In this document: in pieces, positions 1 through 8,497 of the stretch | Layout of the letters: the number at the start of each line of letters is the position of its first letter | Position numbering within the stretch: the first letter of the stretch is position 1 | Assembly (NCBI RefSeq): GCF_900070365.1 | Contig: NZ_LN850107.1 | Coordinates: 4,030,001-4,094,000, forward strand | Direction of reading: 5' to 3' | Length of the DNA stretch: 64,000 nucleotides | Source: Alloactinosynnema sp. L-07 | Lineage (GTDB): Bacteria > Actinomycetota > Actinomycetes > Mycobacteriales > Pseudonocardiaceae | The notes under the pieces: model-generated | What the model saw: the letters and a program-made list of their open reading frames with translations, nothing else | Told to the model about the DNA's origin: nothing | Database searches by the model: none | Made by a program: the position numbers and the translations under genes

Positions 1-1
1 G

Positions 2-643
2 GTGGCCGCCGACGGCACGCTCGGGATCGTGCCTGCGGGCCGGGGCAACGACCTGGCCAGGAAGCTGGACCTGCCGACCGACCACGCCGCGCTCGGGGAG
101 TTGCTGCTGAACGCCCCGGAGCGGCGGATCGACGTGATCGATGCCGCCGGGTCCATCGTGCTCGGCAACGTCTACGCGGGGATCGACAGCCTCTCGGCGC
201 GGATCATCAACGACAACCGGTGGATGCCCGCGAAGCTGATCTACCGCCTCGCCCCGGCGCTGGCCCTGCTGCGCTGGCAGCCGCCGGTCTACACCGTCAC
301 CGCCGACGGCGAGACGATCACCGCGAAGGCGGACACCGTGATCGTCGCCAACTCCGGTACCTACGGGCACGGGCTGCGGATCGTGCCGGACGCGGTGGTC
401 GACGACGGCCTCCTGGACGTCATGATCGTCAGCGCGGGACCCAAGCGACGCCTCGCCGCCTTCATGAGCCAGGCCAAGACCGGCACCCACGTGGGCAGGC
501 CAGAGGTCCGCGTCGTGAGGGCCCGCGAGGTCACCCTCGACGCCGACCGTCCGGTCCCCGTAGGGGCCGACGGCGACGACCTCGGCGCGCTACCCTGCAA
601 GATCCGGATCCGGCCCGCAGCGCTGCGGATCCTCGCCCCATAG
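2..643 (+). CDS. Diacylglycerol/lipid kinase-family protein, 5' end cut by the window edge
   Basis: The reading frame is open at the left edge, so the true start lies outside the window. The visible 213 residues begin inside the catalytic fold of the diacylglycerol/sphingosine kinase family. The nucleotide-binding motif PAGRGNDLAR is at residues 11-20, and the C-terminal beta-sandwich ends in VTLDADRPVPVGADGD, a typical family ending. Members phosphorylate membrane lipids such as diacylglycerol or phosphatidylinositol at the membrane. The N-terminal part of the fold is missing here only because of the window boundary. The following 167 bases hold no gene; the next gene has its own ribosome binding site. 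The family is clear, the substrate is not. Confidence 0.85.
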   Translation: MAADGTLGIVPAGRGNDLARKLDLPTDHAALGELLLNAPERRIDVIDAAGSIVLGNVYAGIDSLSARIINDNRWMPAKLIYRLAPALALLRWQPPVYTVTADGETITAKADTVIVANSGTYGHGLRIVPDAVVDDGLLDVMIVSAGPKRRLAAFMSQAKTGTHVGRPEVRVVRAREVTLDADRPVPVGADGDDLGALPCKIRIRPAALRILAP

Positions 644-810
644 CCAAGGGAAAAGCTGTGTCCATGAACGTTGTGGGGCGATCGGCGGATCCAGGTTCGC
701 GCTGGGCGTGCCGCCAGAATGCCGCTCGTGCTGGGTGCGGCCTGCGGGAATCTGGGCCGTCGAGGGCCTGGCAACGTTCGTGGACGCAGCTCTAGCCGAA
801 GGGAGCGCCG

Positions 811-2046
811 ATGGCCGTCGCCGACCCGCCCACCGTCGCTGACCCGGTGACCAAGGTGTCCGCCCGGTGGATCTCCGGGTTCTGTCTGGCCGTGGTCGGC
901 ACGTTCGTCGGCTGGTACGGGCCGCTGCAGATCTTGCTGGCCAAGCAGGCCGACGCGTTCGACCCGGCGGGCAAGGAGTCGGTGCTGGCGGTGGTGGCCC
1001 TATTGGGGGCCACCGTGTCGTTGCTGGCCAACCCGGTCTGGGGCGCGCTGTCGGACCGCACGACCTCCCGCTTCGGCAGGCGGATCCCGTGGGTCGTGGT
1101 CGGCACGGTGGGCGGGGTCGCCGGGCTGCTCGTGCTCGCGGCGGCCGACGGCATCGGGCTGATGATCATCGGCTGGTGCCTCGTCCAGCTCACCTTGAAC
1201 GCGCCCTTGGCCGCGCTGTCGGCGGCGATCCCCGACCAGGTCCCGGTCGCCCAGCGCGGCACCGCGGGCGGCTACTTCGGGCTCGCGCAGATGTTCGGGG
1301 TCATGGCTGGCACCGGGTTGGCGGTGGCGGGCGGTTCGATCGTCGGCGGCTACGTCGCGTGCGCGGCGTTCGTCCTGCTCGCGCCGCTGCCGTATGTGCT
1401 GCTGGGCAAGGACACCGTGATCACCGAGCGCCCGCCGTGGCACTGGCGGGCGTTCCTGTCCGGGTTCTGGATCAGTCCCCGCCGCTACCCCGACTTCGCG
1501 TGGGCGTGGTTCACCCGGTTCCTGATGAACGTCAGCAACGCCATCGCCCTGCTTTACCTGCTGTTCTACCTCAAGGACGGCGTGCGGATCGAGGATCCCG
1601 AGACCGGCGTGCTGATCCTGACCGTGCTCGACGCCTGCACGATGCTGATCACGGTCATGGTCGCGGGCGTCTGGTCGGACCGGATCGGCAGGCGGCGGGT
1701 GTTCGTGTTCGGCTCCGGCGTGATCATGGCCGTGGCCGCGATGCTGCTCGCGGTCTGGCCGACCTGGGCCGGGGCGGTGACCGCGGCGATCGTGCTGGGG
1801 GTCGGGTTCGGCGCCTACACCTCGGTCGACTTCGCGCTGATCACCCAGGTGCTCCCCCGGGCCGCCGACCGGGGCCGCGACCTCGGCGTGCTCAACGTGG
1901 CCAACACGCTGCCGCAGGTGCTCGCGCCGGTGGTCGCCGCGCCGATCGTGCGCCACCTCGGCGGCTACCCGATGTTGTTCTCGGTCTCCGCGCTCGTCGC
2001 ACTGGTGGGCGCGCTGCTCGTCTATCGGATCAAGTCGGTTCGCTGA
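811..2046 (+). CDS. MFS transporter, probable sugar permease
   Basis: A 411-residue integral membrane protein with about twelve hydrophobic segments. It has the MFS loop signature between segments 2 and 3 (WGALSDRTTSRFGRR, residues 72-86) and a similar one in the second half (WSDRIGRRR). An AAGGGAG ribosome binding site precedes the ATG. It is followed after only 11 bases by a glycoside hydrolase family 1 gene, so the two are probably co-transcribed. The likely role is import of a beta-glucoside or related disaccharide for the downstream enzyme; this substrate is inferred from the neighbour and not from the transporter sequence. A drug-export role cannot be excluded. Confidence 0.82.
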   Translation: MAVADPPTVADPVTKVSARWISGFCLAVVGTFVGWYGPLQILLAKQADAFDPAGKESVLAVVALLGATVSLLANPVWGALSDRTTSRFGRRIPWVVVGTVGGVAGLLVLAAADGIGLMIIGWCLVQLTLNAPLAALSAAIPDQVPVAQRGTAGGYFGLAQMFGVMAGTGLAVAGGSIVGGYVACAAFVLLAPLPYVLLGKDTVITERPPWHWRAFLSGFWISPRRYPDFAWAWFTRFLMNVSNAIALLYLLFYLKDGVRIEDPETGVLILTVLDACTMLITVMVAGVWSDRIGRRRVFVFGSGVIMAVAAMLLAVWPTWAGAVTAAIVLGVGFGAYTSVDFALITQVLPRAADRGRDLGVLNVANTLPQVLAPVVAAPIVRHLGGYPMLFSVSALVALVGALLVYRIKSVR

Positions 2047-2057
2047 AAGGGCACCAA

Positions 2058-3395
2058 GTGGACTTCCCCGCACTCCCCAAGGACTTCGTCTTCGGCGTCT
2101 CGGCGGCGTCCTACCAGATCGAGGGCGCGGTCGGCGCCGACGGCCGCGGAGTGTCTATTTGGGACACTTTCACCGCCGAGCCGGGGCGGATCAGGAACGG
2201 CGACACCGGCGACGTCGCGTGCGACCACTACCACCGTTACCGCGAGGACGTGGCCATGATGAAGGAGCTGGGCGTCGACGCCTATCGCTTCTCCATCGCC
2301 TGGCCCCGGATCCAGCCGACCGGCCGCGGCGCGGCCAACGAGGCCGGACTCGACTTCTACGACCGGTTGGTCGACGAACTGCTCGCCGCCGGGATCACCC
2401 CCGCCGCCACCCTCTACCACTGGGATCTGCCACAGGCGCTTGAGGACGCGGGCGGCTGGACGGTCCGCGACACCGCCGAGCGGCTCGCCGAGTACGCGGG
2501 CATCGTCGGCGCCCGCCTCGGTGACCGGGTGGGCATGTGGATGCCGCTCAACGAACCGGTCGTGGTGACCATGTTCGGCTACGCGATGGGCGCCCACGCC
2601 CCCGGCAGGCAGCTCGGCTTCGGCGCGCTCCCGGTGGCCCACCACCAGCTCCTCGGCCACGGCCTGTCGGTTCAGGCGCTGCGCGCGGCGGGCTGCGCCA
2701 ACATCGGCATCGCCTCCAACCACGCCCCGACCTGGCCCGCCTCGGACTCCGCCGAGGACAAGCAGGCAGCCGAGATCTTCGACGCGCTGGTCAACTGGAC
2801 CTTCGCCGACCCGATCCTGCGTGGGGAGTACCCGGACCCGTTGATCGCCGCGGCGATGCCGGGCCCGGTCGCGGCGGACCTGAAGGTCATCGCCGAGCCG
2901 CTGGACTGGTTCGGGATCAACTACTACCAGCCCGCGCTCGTCGGCGCGCCCGGCTCCGGGGAGTCGCTGCTGCCCGGCGTCGAGCTGCCGTTCGACCTGC
3001 GCACGACCGAGGGCTACCCGAAGACCGACTTCGGCTGGTCGGTCGTCCCCGACGGCCTGCGCGAGATCCTCGCCGCCTTCAAGGACCGCTACGGCGACGC
3101 GCTGCCGCCGGTCTACATCACCGAGAGCGGCTGCTCGTATCACGACACGGTCGGCCCGGATGGCGCCGTGCACGACCAGAGGCGCATCGACTACCACGAC
3201 CAGCATCTGCGGGCGCTGGCCGAGTCCGGTGTGGACGTTCGCGGGTACTTCGCGTGGTCGATCATGGACAATTTCGAGTGGGCGGAAGGTTTCACCGAGC
3301 GGTTCGGCCTGGTGCACGTCGACTACGACACGCTCAAGCGGACCCCGAAGGACTCGTTCGGCTGGTACCGGGACCTCATCCGGTCCCGTCAGTAG
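2058..3395 (+). CDS. Glycoside hydrolase family 1 beta-glucosidase
   Basis: The 445-residue length is normal for bacterial GH1. The GTG start is chosen because GAAAGG precedes it and the protein begins with the family start DFPALPKDFVFGVSAASYQ; a much longer upstream frame exists but only overlaps the MFS gene. The acid/base glutamate is E166 in the motif LNEP, and the nucleophile is E356 in YITESG, where most members have TENG. The C-terminal NFEWAEGF motif lines the sugar subsite. It should hydrolyse terminal beta-glucosyl or similar residues in the cytoplasm after uptake by the adjacent MFS protein. No signal peptide. The 3' end overlaps the convergent gene by 7 bases. Confidence 0.92.
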   Translation: MDFPALPKDFVFGVSAASYQIEGAVGADGRGVSIWDTFTAEPGRIRNGDTGDVACDHYHRYREDVAMMKELGVDAYRFSIAWPRIQPTGRGAANEAGLDFYDRLVDELLAAGITPAATLYHWDLPQALEDAGGWTVRDTAERLAEYAGIVGARLGDRVGMWMPLNEPVVVTMFGYAMGAHAPGRQLGFGALPVAHHQLLGHGLSVQALRAAGCANIGIASNHAPTWPASDSAEDKQAAEIFDALVNWTFADPILRGEYPDPLIAAAMPGPVAADLKVIAEPLDWFGINYYQPALVGAPGSGESLLPGVELPFDLRTTEGYPKTDFGWSVVPDGLREILAAFKDRYGDALPPVYITESGCSYHDTVGPDGAVHDQRRIDYHDQHLRALAESGVDVRGYFAWSIMDNFEWAEGFTERFGLVHVDYDTLKRTPKDSFGWYRDLIRSRQ

Positions 3396-4237
3396 CTGGG
3401 CACCGTGGCCGACCGGAGCAGGCGCATCCACAGCCCCGGCCGGGCCACCGTCCACGCGGTCCGGTCCAGCGGCGGGCTCCCGTAGCACGGGATCCCGTCG
3501 CTGATCATGTCCGCGATCCTCGGCTCGTCGAGCGCCACCCCCGCGAACTCGTACAGCGCGCTGAGCCGGGGCGTGATCACGCCGTAGTCGAGCAGGCGCG
3601 GCAGCCTGCCCTCGTCGGCCACCAGCCGAGCGAGCGAGTCGCCGGTCACCGGATAGCGCTGCGGGAAGACGCGGCGCAGGCTTAGAAAGAGGCCGACCGT
3701 CCCAAAGCGAGGGTCGCCGAGGTGCCGGGCCCACCAGCCCATCCGCCCGGCGGCGAGCCCGGGCTCGGCGACGAGGGCGTGGGCGTAGAAGGCCCGCAGC
3801 ACCGTCACATTGATCATGAACCGTTCCAGCGGGGTCTCCCGGCGGGCCAGCGGCTCGTGGTCGAGGTAGCCCGCCACGACGCTGGCGTTGTGCGCGCGGT
3901 ACCAGGTGGCCGGGGTCGGCAGGCGCAGGAACGCGGCCCAGAGCTCGACCGGCCGCGACGAGACGGCGCGCACCCCTCGCGCCGCGGCCAGGCCCGCTTC
4001 GATCTTGTCCCGGAGCAGGCGTTCGTTGACCGCGCGCCACCACGGGCTGCCGGTCACCGACGAGAGCACCCCGCGTTCGAACTCCCACCGCAGGAAGCTC
4101 AGCTCGCCACGCGCGAACCGCCGGTGCTCCGGCCGCGAACGGTAGAACTCACCGGCGAGCCGATACCGCCCGGCGGCGTCGTCACGCACCGTGGCCACTA
4201 GCTCATCCGCGTCGTCCAGGTGTGATGGCATCACCAC
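3389..4237 (-). CDS. Conserved hypothetical protein (282 aa)
   Basis: A soluble 282-residue protein, rich in Arg, Leu and Ala, with no signal peptide or membrane segment. It has aromatic-rich helices such as WYRAHNASVVAGYLDHEPLA and ERFMINVTVLRAFYAHAL. I do not recognise the family with confidence; the pattern resembles all-helical actinobacterial conserved proteins of the DUF5995 sort, but this is a guess. It converges on the GH1 gene with a 7-base overlap and has a 51-base gap to the next gene on its strand. Coding is supported by length, codon bias and tight packing. Confidence 0.7.
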   Translation of the reverse strand: MVMPSHLDDADELVATVRDDAAGRYRLAGEFYRSRPEHRRFARGELSFLRWEFERGVLSSVTGSPWWRAVNERLLRDKIEAGLAAARGVRAVSSRPVELWAAFLRLPTPATWYRAHNASVVAGYLDHEPLARRETPLERFMINVTVLRAFYAHALVAEPGLAAGRMGWWARHLGDPRFGTVGLFLSLRRVFPQRYPVTGDSLARLVADEGRLPRLLDYGVITPRLSALYEFAGVALDEPRIADMISDGIPCYGSPPLDRTAWTVARPGLWMRLLRSATVPSY

Positions 4238-4288
4238 CAGAGTGTCAGTCGGGTGGCCGATCGCGCATCTTCCCTGTGTGTGTCCTGG

Positions 4289-4819
4289 TCAGGGGACGGG
4301 CTGGGACCGCCATCGGCGCAGCAGGGCGGCGACCTCGCGGGCGTCGCTCAGCACGTCCCGGACCGCCAGCCGGGCTTCCTCCAGCTGCAGGTCCCGATTC
4401 ACCAGCAGACCTTTGCGTCCCTCCGCGCCGCGCCAGCGGCTGGTGGCGCGGCGTTCCATCGCCGCGGCCTTGCGGACCATGGCAACGGGCCTGCGGTTCT
4501 CCCGGACCAGTTCGCGGTTCACCTGGGCCAGACCGACCACCAGCACGTCGAGCGGTTTGGCCACCCCCATGCGGATCACGTCCTCCGCGGCCCGGGCCAC
4601 CGCGGCGGTGTCGTCGGCCATGGCGAAGGCCTCGGCCACCGCGGGAAGTGCCTGGGCCGCTTCGCCGCCCGCGTCGAACGCGGTGACGGCGGCTTCCCAG
4701 GCGGCTATGCCGGAGCTGACGGTGCCGAGGAACCGTGCGGACACCTCTTCGCCGCGCAACCTATGGCGTTCGGTCGCGACGGTGTCCAACAGCGACGACA
4801 TGGCTGGGGCGGCTGGCAT
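4289..4819 (-). CDS. Hypothetical helical protein (176 aa)
   Basis: A 176-residue, Ala/Arg/Glu-rich protein predicted by eye to be all alpha-helical. Stretches such as ALPAVAEAFAMADDTAAVAR and ERRATSRWRGAEGRKG lack known motifs. There are no membrane segments and no signal peptide. An internal in-frame ATG (MSSLLDT) six codons in is an alternative start. The gene lies upstream of and on the same strand as the preceding unknown gene, and is divergent from the ABC transporter operon. No function can be assigned. Confidence 0.6.
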   Translation of the reverse strand: MPAAPAMSSLLDTVATERHRLRGEEVSARFLGTVSSGIAAWEAAVTAFDAGGEAAQALPAVAEAFAMADDTAAVARAAEDVIRMGVAKPLDVLVVGLAQVNRELVRENRRPVAMVRKAAAMERRATSRWRGAEGRKGLLVNRDLQLEEARLAVRDVLSDAREVAALLRRWRSQPVP

Positions 4820-4884
4820 CTGACCTCCGGATAGGACGTACGGGCGTGATCACGTTACGACCCCATCGGGCCCGTGCGTACCTC

Positions 4885-4913
4885 TTGACGGACCAACTCA
4901 ACGGGCGCAGAAT
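4885..4913 (+). promoter_or_regulatory. Probable promoter of the ABC transporter operon, leaderless mRNA likely
   Basis: TTGACG at 4885-4890 and CAGAAT at 4908-4913 are 17 bases apart, a good match to a housekeeping sigma promoter. The ATG of the ATPase gene is at 4921, so transcription would begin at or within a few bases of the start codon. No Shine-Dalgarno sequence precedes the ATG. Leaderless mRNAs are common in actinobacteria. Confidence 0.6.
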
Positions 4914-4920
4914 TAAACAC

Positions 4921-5640
4921 ATGACTAATTCTGCGGTGTTGGTCCGCGACCTGCGCGTGCTGCGCGGTGGCCGCCCGGTCCTGCGCGACATCGGGTTCGA
5001 GGTGCCGCGCGGGTCGGTCACAGGTCTGCTGGGGCCGAGCGGGTGCGGCAAAACCACTCTCATGCGCGCGATCGTGGGCGTGCAGATTGTCGAAAGCGGA
5101 CAAGTCGACGTCCTGGGGCTGCCCGCGGGCGATCCCGCGCTGCGCCACCGCATCGGCTACTCCACCCAGAGTCCGGCGATCTACGCCGACCTGACCCTCA
5201 CCGAGGCGTTGCGCTACTTCGCTTCCGTGCTCAAGGCGCCCGCCTCAGATGTCGGCCGAGTGATCGCCGACGTCGATCTCCGGCCGCAGGCCGACCAGCT
5301 CGTCGGCAGCCTTTCCGGCGGCCAGCGCGGTCGGGCGAGTCTCGCGGTGGCGCTGTTGGGCTCCCCCGAACTGCTCGTCCTCGACGAACCGACCGTCGGA
5401 CTCGACCCGGTGCTGCGCGACGACCTGTGGGCCCTGTTCCACCGCATCGCCAAAGCGGGCACAACCCTGCTGGTCTCGAGTCACGTGATGGACGAGGCGG
5501 CCCGCTGCGACCGGCTGCTGCTCATGCGGGAGGGGATCATCCTCGCCGACGACACCCCAGGCGGCCTGCGCGCGCGGACCGCGAAAGACGATCTGGAGCA
5601 GGCGTTCCTGCACCTGGTCCGGACGGAGGCGGCGGCATGA
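4921..5640 (+). CDS. ABC transporter ATP-binding protein (ABC-2 type)
   Basis: A 239-residue ATPase. Walker A is GPSGCGKTT, the signature LSGGQRGR, Walker B LLVLDEPTVGLDP, and the H-loop SSHVMDE. The start is placed at the ATG at 4921 because the frame upstream lacks ABC homology and a promoter ends just before it. The downstream permease starts in an ATGA overlap, so the two are translationally coupled and form one exporter of the DrrA/DrrB or NodI/NodJ style. Such pairs export drugs, lipids or polysaccharide precursors; the substrate here is unknown. Confidence 0.92.
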   Translation: MTNSAVLVRDLRVLRGGRPVLRDIGFEVPRGSVTGLLGPSGCGKTTLMRAIVGVQIVESGQVDVLGLPAGDPALRHRIGYSTQSPAIYADLTLTEALRYFASVLKAPASDVGRVIADVDLRPQADQLVGSLSGGQRGRASLAVALLGSPELLVLDEPTVGLDPVLRDDLWALFHRIAKAGTTLLVSSHVMDEAARCDRLLLMREGIILADDTPGGLRARTAKDDLEQAFLHLVRTEAAA

Positions 5641-6395
5641 GCCCAGCGATGAACCCCGTGATGACTCCCTCGATCACGCTGGCCACGGCCAAGCGGATCC
5701 TGACCCAGCTGCGGCACGACCCGCGCACCATCGTGATGCTGCTGCTGGTCCCCTCGCTGCTGATGACGCTGCTGCGGTTCGTCTTCAACAACGAGGTGAC
5801 GTTCAGCCGGATGGCGCCCGCACTGCTCGGCGTGTTCCCGTTCGTGATCATGTTCCTGATCGCGTCGGTCACCACGCTGCGCGAACGGACAACGGCCACA
5901 CTCGAACGGCTGATGACCATGCCGATCGCCAAGCTCGACCTGATCCTCGGCTACGCCATCGCCTTCGGCACGATCGCCGTGTTCCAGGTCGGCATCGCCA
6001 CCGGCGTCTCGTTGCTGTGGCTGGGACTCGACGTCGTCGGTTCGGTGTGGACACTGCTGCTGATCGCCGTGCTCGACGCGCTGCTGGGGATGGCGTTGGG
6101 GCTGCTGGTGAGCGCGTTCGCCACCAGCGAGTTCCAGGCCATCCAGTTCATGCCGCTGTTCGTGCTGCCGCAGTTCCTGCTGTGCGGGCTGCTGCAGCCG
6201 CGCGACCAGATGGGCTGGCTGCTGAACTGGCTCTCGGACGTGATGCCACTGTCCTACGCCGTCGAGGCACTGACTCACGTCACCCGCTCGGCCGACTTCA
6301 CCGTCACCCTCACCCGCGACCTGCTGGTCGTGGCCGCGTGCGTGCTCGTGGCGCTCGGCCTGGGTGCGGCGACACTGCGCCGCCGCACCCCTTGA
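5637..6395 (+). CDS. ABC-2 type transporter permease
   Basis: A 252-residue membrane protein with about six hydrophobic segments. It has the ABC-2 permease pattern: a first segment after RHDPRTIVMLLLVPSLLMTL, then the cytoplasmic motif RERTTATLERLMTMPI (residues near 81-96) typical of DrrB-like subunits. The ATG at 5637 overlaps the stop of the ATPase gene (ATGA), which fixes the start. It should form a homodimeric channel with the ATPase. The gene ends 3 bases before the stop codon of the convergent protease gene. Confidence 0.9.
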   Translation: MSPAMNPVMTPSITLATAKRILTQLRHDPRTIVMLLLVPSLLMTLLRFVFNNEVTFSRMAPALLGVFPFVIMFLIASVTTLRERTTATLERLMTMPIAKLDLILGYAIAFGTIAVFQVGIATGVSLLWLGLDVVGSVWTLLLIAVLDALLGMALGLLVSAFATSEFQAIQFMPLFVLPQFLLCGLLQPRDQMGWLLNWLSDVMPLSYAVEALTHVTRSADFTVTLTRDLLVVAACVLVALGLGAATLRRRTP

Positions 6396-6398
6396 CCG

Positions 6399-8342
6399 CT
6401 AGCGCACCACCAAAGCGAAGTCCGCGTCGGTCGCCGACGTCTCCACGTGTCCGTCTTGGTTGACGGCCGTGGCGATGACATCGACGGTCCACGTGCCCGA
6501 GCCGGGGCTCTGCACGAAGACGTTCTCCACGGTGTCGACCCGGTTGGCCGATCCGCCCGAGGTCGACCACACGCCCGCGCTCAACCCGTTGTTGCCGTAG
6601 TAGACCGTGCCGGTCGGCGAGATCACCTTCAGCGTCAGGTCGTTGACGGTGGCCACCGACGCGCTCGGCGAGCCCATCGGGTCGGCGTAGACCAGGGTCG
6701 CGAGCAGCGGCTTGGTGCCGTTGGTCGTGATCGTGTAGCGCTTGGTCTGGCCGGTGGTGAGCAGGTCGGTCTCGTTGACCAGGATCGGCAGCTTCCAGCC
6801 GCCCGCCTTGGCCGAGTCGTACAGCGTACGGACATTCACCGAGCCCCAGCCTTGGTGCGTGCGGGTCATATCCGAGGTCGTGCCGGTGAACGGGTACTGC
6901 GACGCGGTGTTGATCAGCAGTGCCTTGGCCGTCGCCGCGTGCGGGCGGCTGGTGAAGACGTCGCGGTTCTTGCCGGGGCCGCCGTCCAGCACGCCGTCGG
7001 CCCACAGCTGGAACAGCAGGCCCGCGTTGCCGCAGGTGATCGGGGTCGCGCCGCTGGTCCCGCCGAACGATGCGGTGTAGGAGGTGTCGCTGGAGCTGGA
7101 CGTGGTGTTGATCTGGTCGTAGTAGTTCGACACGTCCGGCTTGATCCGGCCGTCGGCGGCCGGGCCGATGCTCGCTCCGCTGTTCCACTTGTCGTCGGTG
7201 CGCGACAGCGTGTTGTAGTGGTACTGGCCGCCCACCGACAGCACGTTCTTCGACCACGCCTGCGGCCGGGACTGCCGCGTGCCCGCGTTGCTCTGCGACT
7301 GGCAGATCAGGATGTCGTGGTCGAAGATGATGTCGTCGAACGCGGCGGAGATCGAATTGTAGCTGGTGGTGAGGGTGTCGCCCCAGCTGTTCGACTGGAA
7401 CACCGCGCGGTACGGGCCTGCCGGGTTGACCAGTTCCTTGGTGTGGGCGTAGCGGTCGGGCTTGTTGTAGGTGGCGAAGATGCCCTGGCCGTCCGGCAGC
7501 AGGCCGCGCCGGGTCGAGCTGACCCCGGAGGCGAAGATCTGGCCTGTCGTGGCCGTGCCGTGGCTCGTGCTGGTCGAGTTGGAACCGTGGAACACCAACG
7601 GATGCGCGCGGAACTCCTGGTGGGTGGACCGGACACCGCCGTCCATGACCTCGCCGCGCACGCCCGTGCCCTTGTAGCCGCCGACGGACTCGATGTGGTT
7701 CGCGCCGGTCGCCTCGCGGGCCATGTCCATGTCGGTCTGCGGCTCGGACACCGCGCCCACCGACAGCACGTCGGGCAGCGCGGCGACTTGGGACACCTGC
7801 GCGGGCGTGAGCGTGGCCAGGACGTGCCGCTTGCTCTCGGAGATCCCGTCGAGCCTGCCGCCGATCCGCGACACCTGACGGGCCACCGCGCTCTGCTCGC
7901 GGACGTCCTCATCGACGACCGTCACCAGGTACCGCGCCCGCGTACCCGCCAACGCGAGCGGCGCGTCGACCTTGTCCGCGGCGGCGTAGTCGCCGACCCA
8001 GCGCACGAAGTCCAGCGCGCGCAACCGATCCGGGTCGGCGCTGCGCACTACGTAGGCGTAGTCGGGGATGTACGCGCCGAGCCGCACGCCGACGCGGCGC
8101 AGGGCGGCGCGCTGGTCGTCGGTGACCGGGCCGCGGAACTGCACCAGGTAGCCGGACTTCCCGGTCGGCGCCGCGAGCGCGGCCGACGCCAGCGGGTCGA
8201 AAGTGCGGCCGGCGAGCCGGATGTACTGAGAGTCAGATGTGGACTGTGGAACGCTCGCGGCGGGGACCGCGGCAGCCGTCGTGGCGACCGCGGCCAGCAC
8301 CGCCCCGGCTAACAAGGCGAAGCGACGGGATTTGGGCAGCAT
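6399..8342 (-). CDS. Secreted S8 (subtilisin-like) serine protease
   Basis: A 647-residue pre-pro-protease. The ATG at 8342 is chosen because AGGAGG lies just upstream and the protein then starts with a standard Sec signal (MLPKSRRF followed by a hydrophobic stretch, cleavage likely near residue 30). Residues about 60-200 look like an inhibitory propeptide. The catalytic triad is visible: D234 (MDGG), H261 (HGTATTG) and S430 (GGTSGATP); N352 is a candidate oxyanion Asn. The region after about residue 520 resembles the P-type/pre-peptidase beta-sandwich found C-terminal to many secreted S8 enzymes. Expected to degrade extracellular protein. It shares strand with the PhoD gene but a terminator separates them. 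Confidence 0.93.
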   Translation of the reverse strand: MLPKSRRFALLAGAVLAAVATTAAAVPAASVPQSTSDSQYIRLAGRTFDPLASAALAAPTGKSGYLVQFRGPVTDDQRAALRRVGVRLGAYIPDYAYVVRSADPDRLRALDFVRWVGDYAAADKVDAPLALAGTRARYLVTVVDEDVREQSAVARQVSRIGGRLDGISESKRHVLATLTPAQVSQVAALPDVLSVGAVSEPQTDMDMAREATGANHIESVGGYKGTGVRGEVMDGGVRSTHQEFRAHPLVFHGSNSTSTSHGTATTGQIFASGVSSTRRGLLPDGQGIFATYNKPDRYAHTKELVNPAGPYRAVFQSNSWGDTLTTSYNSISAAFDDIIFDHDILICQSQSNAGTRQSRPQAWSKNVLSVGGQYHYNTLSRTDDKWNSGASIGPAADGRIKPDVSNYYDQINTTSSSSDTSYTASFGGTSGATPITCGNAGLLFQLWADGVLDGGPGKNRDVFTSRPHAATAKALLINTASQYPFTGTTSDMTRTHQGWGSVNVRTLYDSAKAGGWKLPILVNETDLLTTGQTKRYTITTNGTKPLLATLVYADPMGSPSASVATVNDLTLKVISPTGTVYYGNNGLSAGVWSTSGGSANRVDTVENVFVQSPGSGTWTVDVIATAVNQDGHVETSATDADFALVVR

Positions 8343-8465
8343 GAATGAGCCTCCTAGCGCAGGGGGTTCCGACCCGGAGGGAAGTCGGACTTTCCTCACG
8401 CTAGTGACCGCGAACCGGTCGGCCAGCCTCCGACTGAGTGAGCGGCGATCCGGTAAATCACCAGT

Positions 8466-8495
8466 AAACGGGGGCACCCGAGGGTGCCCCCGTTT
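8466..8495 (-). terminator. Strong hairpin terminator after phoD
   Basis: Two 14-base arms (8466-8479 and 8482-8495) are perfect inverted repeats, with core GGGGGCACCC and its complement flanked by AAAC/GTTT. The hairpin sits 2 bases beyond the phosphatase stop codon and ends in a short T run on the minus strand. It separates the phosphatase transcript from the protease gene. Confidence 0.85.
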
Positions 8496-8497
8496 CG

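Noticed and set aside
867..2057. Long open frame upstream of and in frame with the GH1 gene
   Set aside because: It overlaps the MFS gene throughout, is Arg/Gly-rich shadow sequence, and the GH1 homology begins exactly at the GTG at 2058 with its own SD.
2022..4088. 688-residue antisense frame over the GH1 gene
   Set aside because: Composition typical of a high-GC shadow frame, no motifs, and it contradicts the clear GH1 reading.
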